Assembly (NCBI GenBank): GCA_028712705.1
Contig: JAQTPP010000006.1
Coordinates: 1 to 40,284, forward strand
Direction of reading: 5' to 3'
DNA: 40,284 bases
Origin: Candidatus Daviesbacteria bacterium
Lineage (GTDB): Bacteria > Patescibacteriota > Microgenomatia > Daviesbacterales > UBA10151
Shown here: positions 1-7,482 of the stretch, in pieces
Position numbering within the stretch: the first letter of the stretch is position 1
Layout of the letters: every line of letters begins with the position of its first letter
Position numbers and translations under genes: made by a program
The notes under the pieces: model-generated
Seen by the model: the letters and a program-made list of their open reading frames with translations, nothing else
The model's database searches: none
What the model was told of the DNA's origin: nothing

Positions 1-186
1 AGAGCTGGAATTGTATCTGAAATTATTGTTGAAAGATAATATATCAAAGTATCATTTAAGATATCTATATATAAAAAAGTACTACTTTTTTTACTATTTT
101 TTATCAGCACCACGGTCTTTTTTGTCTGGATGAAGCTTACCAAATACTTTAATAGAGGATTAGACAGTTACTTTCTCGGGAATAGG

Positions 187-207
187 AGCCGACAGCGGGA
201 ATAAGTC
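187..207 (-). pseudogene. degenerate tRNA 3'-end fragment (T-arm/acceptor-like)
   Basis: Minus strand TTATTCCCGCTGTCGGCT resembles the 3' end of the adjacent tRNA-Thr (TTCGATTCCCCCTGTCGGCT). Confidence 0.5.
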
Positions 208-263
208 TACTTCTTGCTTCGCTCGAAGATCTTGTTCCCGCTTTGTCTCCTCACTTCGTTCGG

Positions 264-335
264 AGCCGACAGGGGGAATCGAACCCCCGACCTAGTCCTT
301 ACCATGGACTTGCTCTACCGCTGAGCCATGTCGGC
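264..335 (-). tRNA. tRNA-Thr (anticodon GGT)
   Basis: Minus strand GCCGACATGGCTCAGCGGTAGAGCAAGTCCATGGTAAGGACTAGGTCGGGGGTTCGATTCCCCCTGTCGGCT folds as a full cloverleaf; anticodon loop ATGGTAA. Confidence 0.96.
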
Positions 336-369
336 ATGCTACTGTTTACCCGCCTGCCAAAGCTATTTG

Positions 370-441
370 AGCCAACGGTGGGAATTGAACCCACGACATC
401 TTGTTTACAAAACAAGTGTTCTGCCACTGAACTACGTTGGC
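370..441 (-). tRNA. tRNA-Thr (anticodon TGT)
   Basis: Minus strand GCCAACGTAGTTCAGTGGCAGAACACTTGTTTTGTAAACAAGATGTCGTGGGTTCAATTCCCACCGTTGGCT; cloverleaf; anticodon loop TTTGTAA. Confidence 0.96.
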
Positions 442-453
442 ATAGCGGGTAGG

Positions 454-487
454 CAAAACAGTTGCTCTACCACTGAGCCATGTCGGC
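454..487 (-). pseudogene. tRNA-Thr 5' half (acceptor, D-arm, 5' anticodon strand)
   Basis: Minus strand GCCGACATGGCTCAGTGGTAGAGCAACTGTTTTG is nearly identical to the 5' half of the tRNA-Thr at 264-335; no contiguous 3' half. A TATAAT -10 box lies just upstream (503-498 on the minus strand). Confidence 0.85.
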
Positions 488-917
488 ATGCGAGTATATT
501 ATAGCGATTTTTTATATTGATTACGAGATGAAAGGTAGAATGAACAAATTCGCAGAATTATTGAATCTGCGAATAGAGGTACGTCGAAATTTGTCCAAAA
601 CAAAAAAATATACTTCTTTCGGAAGACTATTTTTTCGCTAATGCTCAAAAATAATTTCTCCCTACTATAGTCGTCAGCCAAATTTTCTCCTCAGAAAATC
701 TAAGGTGGGTGTTCTGTCACGTTCAGTTTATATGGACGTGAACTTTGAACTCCCGTAAAGTATCAAATCAGTGAAGAAAAATATATTGGCTTTAAACGTG
801 CTAGGTAGGGATGCCTTTTGGGCAGTCCTTCAGGCCATCTACTAAATGTCCTTTAGGATAATTTAATCGTAGTATTAAAAGCTTAATTTGTCAAGATAGT
901 ATGTGCCTGGCTTGGCT

Positions 918-1553
918 TCAAAATCTTAGGATTGAAGAAAAAAATTCTACCAGAAATCCCAATATCGCTTGAATGATTGAAGTGTCCCCAAAAGGTATCA
1001 TCATTAAGATCAAAAGAATTAAAATCCCATATGGTTCGATCCTGGCATACGACCGCGCTAATTTATAAGGCAGTTGGGACATAAGTATTCTGGATCCATC
1101 CAGAGGGGGGACAGGAAATAGATTAAAAATGCCTAAGACCAGATTTATCGTAACAGTAAAGCGAAGAAGCACTCCGATCATGGCCGGAAAAGTTTGAGGA
1201 AGGGCATTTAAAAGATGATAAATCAAAGCTGCGGCAATGGCTAATCCGAAATTGGCAAGGATTCCGGCCGCTGAAACAAAAAATTCGCCTCTTTTTAAAT
1301 TAGAAAAATTTAGAGGATTTACAGGTACTGGTTTGGCCCAGCCAAAAAGAATTGGTGAACCGGTCAGGATTAGAAGCCCGGGTAAAAGAATTGTTCCAAA
1401 AAGATCAATATGAGGGAGAGGGTTTAAGGTGAGTCTGCCGGCTCTTTCTGCTGTATGGTCCCCAAATTTTAAGGCTACCAAACCATGCATGACCTCGTGA
1501 ATGATTACTGAAAAAAGCAAGATTATGATAGATAATGCAAAAAATTCAGGCAT
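918..1553 (-). CDS. site-2 protease family (M50) zinc metalloprotease
   Basis: HEVMHG (HExxH) motif, multiple TM segments, NPxPHxDLFGT motif. Confidence 0.93.
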   Translation of the reverse strand: MPEFFALSIIILLFSVIIHEVMHGLVALKFGDHTAERAGRLTLNPLPHIDLFGTILLPGLLILTGSPILFGWAKPVPVNPLNFSNLKRGEFFVSAAGILANFGLAIAAALIYHLLNALPQTFPAMIGVLLRFTVTINLVLGIFNLFPVPPLDGSRILMSQLPYKLARSYARIEPYGILILLILMMIPFGDTSIIQAILGFLVEFFSSILRF

Positions 1554-1570
1554 GTGTTATAGTTTACCAC

Positions 1571-1810
1571 ATGTTAAGTTGTAGCAGATGTGGGAAAAAT
1601 AAAAATATTTTAAATTTCTCAAGACATAAAAAGGGTTCATCCGGTGCCGGAGGCACCTGGGCTCTTAGAGCGCCAATTCACAAAAGAGTACAAAGGCCGA
1701 ATCTTCATGTCTTTAAGGGTCAAAAATATTGCACAAAGTGTTTGCGGGCAGTTAAAGCTTCTTTAAAGGAAAATCAGGGTAGCCGTTTAGAAAATCCGGC
1801 AGCGGTATAA
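1571..1810 (+). CDS. rpmB: 50S ribosomal protein bL28
   Basis: CSRCGK...SRHKKG...APIHKRVQRPNLHVFKGQKYCTKCLRAVK matches the L28 pattern; internal ATG at 1571 preferred over 1535. Confidence 0.85.
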   Translation: MLSCSRCGKNKNILNFSRHKKGSSGAGGTWALRAPIHKRVQRPNLHVFKGQKYCTKCLRAVKASLKENQGSRLENPAAV

Positions 1811-2474
1811 CTTTTTTCCCTTCCATTTGGATTACACCCTTGGGGTGTAACTTGACAATTTTGCCATTCCATTTAGTCCAAACTCCCGGCCAGGGATGAT
1901 ATGCCCGAATCATTCTGTCTAGGATCTCAGGAGGTGGGGGATTACTGATATCAAAATAGCCGCTTTTTCTGGTTAATCTTTGACAAGATGATGCTTTAGC
2001 GTGATTTTGTTCATGCGGTTCTATTTTTCCTGCTATAAAATCCTCAATAATTTTGGATAAAACTTCAGCAGCCCGATGAAACATTTTTTTACTCAATGTA
2101 TCAAAATTATCCATATCAGAAAGCTCCATTTCCTCTTGATAAATTATCGGTCCATGATCCACTTCCTCATCCATTTTGATAACCGTTATTCCGGAAATCC
2201 GATCACCTTTTAATATGGCTTCCTGGATAGGGGAAGGGCCTCTGTATTTTGGCAAAAGTGATGGGTGGACATTTATACAGCCATATTTTGGGGTATTAAG
2301 TTCATCTTTTGTTAAAATCTTTCCATAAGCTGCCACTACCCCCAAATCAGCCTCATTTAAGGAATCCACCAGAGTAAAATGTTTGGTTAGTTCCTGCCTT
2401 ATGGGCTGTACAAAATCCGGAGTACCAAGAAAAATAATTTTAAATTTTAAATTTTTAATTTTTAATGAATTCAT
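1752..2474 (-). CDS. fmt: methionyl-tRNA formyltransferase
   Basis: FLGTPDF, INVHPSLLPKYRGPSPIQEAIL, ITVIKMDEEVDHGPI motifs. Confidence 0.95.
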   Translation of the reverse strand: MNSLKIKNLKFKIIFLGTPDFVQPIRQELTKHFTLVDSLNEADLGVVAAYGKILTKDELNTPKYGCINVHPSLLPKYRGPSPIQEAILKGDRISGITVIKMDEEVDHGPIIYQEEMELSDMDNFDTLSKKMFHRAAEVLSKIIEDFIAGKIEPHEQNHAKASSCQRLTRKSGYFDISNPPPPEILDRMIRAYHPWPGVWTKWNGKIVKLHPKGVIQMEGKKVIPLPDFLNGYPDFPLKKL

Positions 2475-2501
2475 TAGAAATTTTAAATTAGAAATTAGAA
2501 A

Positions 2502-3080
2502 TTAAATTGTTATTTCTTCAAATAAATCTGTGCCTGTTTTATCTTTGCCGGTAAAGCGATAAAATTTGCCTTTTTGTTCCAAAACTCTGTCGGAAAATAA
2601 AATTCCGTTTAGATGATCTGTTTCATGCTGGAATATCCAGGCCGGTATTCCTTTTAGAGTTCTTGTCACTTGCTCGCCATCGCTATTTTGGTAGTAAACT
2701 TTAATGTTGGTATGCCTTTTAACCTGTCCCCAGGTATTCGGAATAGACAGGCAGCCTTCAAAATAAGTTCTGGTGTGCTTCCCATAGGATAAAATTTTAG
2801 GGTTAATAATTGCAGAAAATTCCTTATCATAGCCTGCCCATCTGTTTTTTCTTTGACCAGGCTTTGAAAGAGGGGTAGTCTTGGAATCGTGTAGCCTGCC
2901 TACAAAGTAACTTTCATCTCTGCCAATCTGGGTGGCAGCCAGCCCTACCCCCTCAGGATCTTTAAAAGTTTTGGTCAGCTTGATCATCTCCTTTAAGGTG
3001 TTTTTTAATGCTTGACCTACTTTTTTAACAGGTTTGGTTTTGACTCTGAGCTTTGGATTCGGTGCTTTTACTACTTCCAT
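2502..3080 (-). CDS. def: peptide deformylase
   Basis: GVGLAATQIG, EGCLSIP, QHETDHLNG motifs; start at MEVVKAPNPKLR preferred over the longest ORF (3143). Confidence 0.95.
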   Translation of the reverse strand: MEVVKAPNPKLRVKTKPVKKVGQALKNTLKEMIKLTKTFKDPEGVGLAATQIGRDESYFVGRLHDSKTTPLSKPGQRKNRWAGYDKEFSAIINPKILSYGKHTRTYFEGCLSIPNTWGQVKRHTNIKVYYQNSDGEQVTRTLKGIPAWIFQHETDHLNGILFSDRVLEQKGKFYRFTGKDKTGTDLFEEITI

Positions 3081-3204
3081 ACCAGGAATTCTATCAGACT
3101 TTGAGACAACTTGCCAAATTTGACAGAGAACTAGTTTTAGCAAGATCTAGTGTTTTTTAATTCTGTTAACTTCCACATAAGGACCTTCTCGCTCGCAGTA
3201 TGAT

Positions 3205-3522
3205 TTATTTTACTGCTTGCTTCGAAGAACCTTGCCTTTTTTGCTTCGCAAAAAACGTAAACACTTTATTATCTAATTGTTTTAAACGCCACATGAAGAC
3301 CTGAGCTTTATTTCTTGCACGATAATAGTCTTTGGTAAAATTTAAAGCTTCCTCCAGTATTTTGCGGTCTATTTCTTTTGCCAGTTTGATATAAAGTGAG
3401 TAGTGTTTGGTATCTCCTAAACTTTCAGCCAGATAAACTCCGTACATCTGAAATTCACGGGAAATATTTTTTGGTCGGTTTTTGAATTTTGTTTCTCCGA
3501 TAATCTTTTTTATGGATTTCAT
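3205..3522 (-). CDS. hypothetical protein (105 aa)
   Basis: ORF abutting the Wzy-like gene stop/start; no recognised domain. Confidence 0.6.
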   Translation of the reverse strand: MKSIKKIIGETKFKNRPKNISREFQMYGVYLAESLGDTKHYSLYIKLAKEIDRKILEEALNFTKDYYRARNKAQVFMWRLKQLDNKVFTFFAKQKRQGSSKQAVK

Positions 3523-5654
3523 TACTTTGCCGAAGCAGTAGCTTCTTTTAGTTGGGTTAGCGCCTCCAGATAATTTGGTTTTAATTTTATAGCTTCCTGC
3601 AAAGTACTAACCTCTTCCTCTTTCCTGCCCATTGTGTCCAAAACAAGAGCTTTATTGTAATAGAGTTTCGGGTCGGTTGGAGCCAACTTAATTGCCGAAT
3701 CCAGTGTTTGCAAGGTTTTATCTGCATAGGTTTGATCAAAGCTGGAAAGCTCAAAATAGGTTCTGACTGCCGCACGGAGAAATGAAACATTTTTAGGGCT
3801 TGATCGCAAAACCTCTTCTGTTTGAAATATAGCTTCATTTTTTAACTCTGCAGAAAGAGTGGCATCCATATATTGTAAGCTGGCTGCAGCCTGGGCTGTG
3901 GCAAAACCAAGCTCGGATTTGTAAAAAGGCTCACTTTTGTTTAACTCGGAAGCGGTAGAAAGCAAATTATATGCTCTGCCTGGATTACCTGCTTCAGAGG
4001 CTCTTTGGCCTTCAGCAAAAAGGGTATCTGCATACCAAAGCTGGAATATAGAATACAGGAAATATACAGTAAGGATAACCACGATACCTTTAGTAATTTT
4101 TGTATACAAAGGCCGATGATAAATAGTCCGGAAAATGGAAGATAGAAAATGGAAGGTGGAAGAAATCTTAAGCGGTTTGGTGGATTCAGTGGCTACAAAG
4201 GTAAGGGCCGGGAAAAGATAGAAAAAGACGGCAATAATGACAACAGAAAAAAGAAAGAAATTGTAGATGAGGTAGGAGATATATGAAGCAAGGAGGCTCA
4301 AAATCAGCAGATTTCCCGTTTTGAGCTTTTTTAGTATTATGGTTATAAAAGTTATAATAATTATACTGTAAGCCCCAAAACCAACAATTCCAGTAGTGGC
4401 TAAATAGTTGAGGTACTCATTATGAGCCTTGTTGTATAAGAAATCCCACTCACTGGTGAGATTATGTTCGATGGGACGATACCTATAATAGGAGTAGGCA
4501 AAGGTTTCCAAGCCTGAACCAAAAATTGGATAATTTAAAAAAATATCCAAAGCCCCGCGCCAGACAATAAATCTGATTTGGCCTGATTCGGTGCCGCCGT
4601 TTTCCAGTTGGGTACCGGAGGAAGCTGTTGGAAGGGAGATCTCTGGTCTTGCCGGTGCTGCAAATTTGGAAACTAGCCTGAAGCCGGTTAAGGCTGATCC
4701 AAAAAGGAGGTTGATAATTAGAAAAGATACAAGAATGAGAAGTACCGCTTGGGGTCCTGCTATGATTGGCTCGCCAGTGCGCAAAAAACCGCTCGCGCCA
4801 CCAGTTCGCTCGCTTAAGGTTTGTTTCGCGCCGGACAATTTCTGAACCATTAAATATAATGTGCGCTCAACTGCACCATATTTTTTGGCTGCATCCGGCT
4901 TCGCCATCATTAATGTCTTTTTGAAATAGAACAATAGAAATACTATCATTCCTCCAATCAGCCCTAATGTTGGTCCTCTAGAATAGGTAAAGGTAAAAGC
5001 CAGATAGAAAATAATTAACAATGTAAAATGTAAAATGTACAATGATTTTTTAGTAGCAGTCAGAAAGAAATAAAAGGCTGGAAAGATCAGCATGGAAAGA
5101 TAGGCTGCCAGCCAGTTTGGTTGACCTAAGCTGGCAAAAACCCGGGCTTGTACATCTTGTATCCAGCAAGCATCATTAAACTCTCCACGTAAAATCAGAC
5201 AAGAAGGAGATGCTCCAAAATGCTCTGAAATTGCCCACAGAGAAATGATCAGACCTGAAGCCAGCCCGAATTTCAGCACTTTTTTTACCTGGGGTATGCC
5301 CATATTTGAAACAAAAGCCCAATATAAGAAAAGATAAGAGATTAAAGATAAGAGTCCGCCGTTTGAGCGGGAATAATAGCCCCAAATAGAGGTATGGGGG
5401 TCAATGGAAAAGATGGTGGAGAGGATGTTAGCAGCTAAAAATAGCAGCAGAGGGATATCAAGCGGCGTACGTTTAATCGTTAATCGTTGATCATTGATCA
5501 TTTTAAGGATCCAGGTACCAACAATAATGACAGTAAAGCCATAAACTAAAATCATCTTGTTGTATTCAAAGAGCTCGTAATTGAAAGATGTCCAAAAAAG
5601 AGGGACTAGAAAAAAAAGCAAATAAAAAGAATAAGAAATAATTTTATCCAGCAT
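3522..5654 (-). CDS. O-antigen ligase (Wzy/WaaL-like) membrane protein with C-terminal TPR repeats
   Basis: Multi-TM N-terminus, GSGLETFAYSYYRYRP and KAHNEYLNYLATTGIVGFGAY motifs, TPR-like tail. Confidence 0.88.
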   Translation of the reverse strand: MLDKIISYSFYLLFFLVPLFWTSFNYELFEYNKMILVYGFTVIIVGTWILKMINDQRLTIKRTPLDIPLLLFLAANILSTIFSIDPHTSIWGYYSRSNGGLLSLISYLFLYWAFVSNMGIPQVKKVLKFGLASGLIISLWAISEHFGASPSCLILRGEFNDACWIQDVQARVFASLGQPNWLAAYLSMLIFPAFYFFLTATKKSLYILHFTLLIIFYLAFTFTYSRGPTLGLIGGMIVFLLFYFKKTLMMAKPDAAKKYGAVERTLYLMVQKLSGAKQTLSERTGGASGFLRTGEPIIAGPQAVLLILVSFLIINLLFGSALTGFRLVSKFAAPARPEISLPTASSGTQLENGGTESGQIRFIVWRGALDIFLNYPIFGSGLETFAYSYYRYRPIEHNLTSEWDFLYNKAHNEYLNYLATTGIVGFGAYSIIIITFITIILKKLKTGNLLILSLLASYISYLIYNFFLFSVVIIAVFFYLFPALTFVATESTKPLKISSTFHFLSSIFRTIYHRPLYTKITKGIVVILTVYFLYSIFQLWYADTLFAEGQRASEAGNPGRAYNLLSTASELNKSEPFYKSELGFATAQAAASLQYMDATLSAELKNEAIFQTEEVLRSSPKNVSFLRAAVRTYFELSSFDQTYADKTLQTLDSAIKLAPTDPKLYYNKALVLDTMGRKEEEVSTLQEAIKLKPNYLEALTQLKEATASAK

Positions 5655-5763
5655 TTCAAGATTATGCTAACAGAAGTAACTTTTTAGGGCAAGATTGAGG
5701 ATTTTTAAATTAAAATTTTTATTTTCTTGGTATAATATATCTAAATACAAAAGCCTACTACAG

Positions 5764-6258
5764 ATGAAAATTGCTTTGAATGAGGATTATTTTAGAAGTG
5801 TGATATTCGGGTTGCAGGATGGGCTGGTTTCCACCACCGGTGTGGTGATAGGGATTTCTGCCGGTGTTTCCGATCAGGCAATTATTATTTTGGCTTCTTT
5901 TGTGACAGTATCGGTAGAGGCTTCCTCCATGGCTGCAGGCCAATATTCTTCAGAAAAGGCAGTTCATCAGATGGGTAAATCCGGCAAGCATAGGGATGAC
6001 TTGATAATAGGGGCTGGTTTAATGTTTTTTGCTTATCTTGCGGCGGGTTTAATTCCCATTGCGCCATTTTTACTCTTCGTCCCTGATACTGCCAGGATTA
6101 TCAGTATTTCCGTGGCACTCCTTGCTCTTTTTGCAATCGGCTATTTAAAGGGTAAAATTGTGAAATGCAGGGCTCTCCGGAGCGCGATCGAGATGCTCTT
6201 TATTGGAGGAATGGCAACAATTGTTGGTTTGATAGTAGGTAATTTCTTAAAAGTTTAA
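5764..6258 (+). CDS. VIT1/CCC1 transporter family protein
   Basis: FGLQDGLVSTTGVVIGISAG and EASSMAAGQYSSEKA are characteristic of VIT1/CCC1; start at ATG 5764. Confidence 0.9.
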   Translation: MKIALNEDYFRSVIFGLQDGLVSTTGVVIGISAGVSDQAIIILASFVTVSVEASSMAAGQYSSEKAVHQMGKSGKHRDDLIIGAGLMFFAYLAAGLIPIAPFLLFVPDTARIISISVALLALFAIGYLKGKIVKCRALRSAIEMLFIGGMATIVGLIVGNFLKV

Positions 6259-6308
6259 GAACCCTTTCATTATTGTTATCCAAAGATTCAATATGTTAAA
6301 CTCCTCTC

Positions 6309-7373
6309 ATGTTTGGTCGTATCTGGCAACTGTTATCTCATGATATAGGTATAGATTTAGGGACTGTTAATACTCTTGTTTTAGTTAAAGGTAAAGGAGT
6401 TTTGATCCGTGAACCAACCGTTGTGGCACTTCATAAAAAAACCAGACAGATTTTAGCAATAGGAACCGAAGCCAAAAGAATGCTGGGTAGAACTCCTGCC
6501 GCCATAGAAGCAGTCAGACCGTTAAGGGGTGGAGTTATTTCTGATTTTGATACCACTGAGGCAATGCTTAAATTTTTTATTCGTAAGGTTCACGAAACCC
6601 CCGGGAAAGGCATTTTCTCGCTGCCAAAAATTCCAAGGCCCAGAATAGTAGTTGGTATTCCCTCCGGCGTAACTCCAGTGGAAAGACGGGCAGTGCAGGA
6701 TGCATGTCTTTCGGCCGGAGCCAGGGAAGCATATTTAATTGAGGAGCCGATGGCAGCGGCAATTGGGAGTAAGCTTCCGGTTGAAGATCCGGAAGGAGTA
6801 ATGATTATCGATATCGGCGGCGGTACCGCCGAAATAGCAGTCATATCTATGGGAGGAATGGTGATTAATAAATCGCTGCGTGTGGCAGGCGATGAAATGG
6901 ATGCGGAAATTGTTAATTATATGCGGGTGCGTTATGGAATGTTGATCGGTGAACGTAGCGCTGAAGAGGCAAAAATAGAAATCGGTTCCGCATATCCTAC
7001 AGACAGTAAAGATGACGGCGCAACTGTAATCAGGGGCAGGGATCTCTCGAATGGACTGCCAAAATCCATAAAAATCTCGGCAGCTGAAATTAGAGAAGCG
7101 CTAACCCCGGTTATTTCACAAATTATTTCTTCGATCCAGGATATTTTAGAAGAAACGCCGCCGGAACTTTTAACAGATATAGTAGAGCGGGGTATTTTTT
7201 TGGCAGGTGGTGGAGCTCTGCTCCGCGGTCTGGATAAAAAAATTGCCGAAGAAACAAAACTGCCTGTTTATGTAACCAATGATCCTTTAACAGCAGTGGT
7301 GAGGGGTTGTGGTGAGGTTCTGGACAATTTGGATTTACTTTCAAAAGTCAAAGTTACGGGAGGTTTACGTTAA
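6309..7373 (+). CDS. mreB: rod shape-determining protein MreB
   Basis: DIGIDLGTVNTLV, EEPMAAAIG, DIGGGTAEIAVIS, LAGGGALLRGLD. Confidence 0.97.
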   Translation: MFGRIWQLLSHDIGIDLGTVNTLVLVKGKGVLIREPTVVALHKKTRQILAIGTEAKRMLGRTPAAIEAVRPLRGGVISDFDTTEAMLKFFIRKVHETPGKGIFSLPKIPRPRIVVGIPSGVTPVERRAVQDACLSAGAREAYLIEEPMAAAIGSKLPVEDPEGVMIIDIGGGTAEIAVISMGGMVINKSLRVAGDEMDAEIVNYMRVRYGMLIGERSAEEAKIEIGSAYPTDSKDDGATVIRGRDLSNGLPKSIKISAAEIREALTPVISQIISSIQDILEETPPELLTDIVERGIFLAGGGALLRGLDKKIAEETKLPVYVTNDPLTAVVRGCGEVLDNLDLLSKVKVTGGLR

Positions 7374-7380
7374 ACCGACC

Positions 7381-7408
7381 GTAATCCTGAGCGGAGTCGA
7401 AGGATGAC
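7381..7408. repeat. short palindromic repeat, GTCATCCTGA-type ends
   Basis: GTAATCCTGAGCGGAGTCGAAGGATGAC; inverted ends with one mismatch. Confidence 0.75.
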
Positions 7409-7482
7409 AGGAGGACTCAAATAATTCCTGGTATAGAAACTGTGGCTAATTTAAATATGCTAATATATCACTGTAATATTTT

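Noticed and set aside
1-131. Open frame at the left edge (ELELYLKLLLKDNISKYHLRYLYIKK...)
   Set aside because: Short, low complexity and truncated by the window edge; cannot be supported as a gene.
243-452. 69-aa ORF across the tRNA genes
   Set aside because: It is translation of the antisense strand of two tRNA genes; not a protein.
454-487. Group I intron or archaeal-type intron in the tRNA anticodon loop
   Set aside because: The interrupting sequence is a whole tRNA gene plus short flanks, with no intron core or endonuclease, and the 3' half is not contiguous; reported as a broken tRNA instead.
790-860. SRP RNA, prompted by GTGCTAGGTAGGGA
   Set aside because: The conserved GGAA-type apical loop and helix 8 sequence are absent; the similarity covers too few bases.
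1643-1657. GGTGCC-GGA-GGCACC hairpin in rpmB as a repeat insertion
   Set aside because: Extended bL28 proteins naturally carry a Gly-rich GxxGxxW segment at this position, so at most a few residues are extra; too weak.
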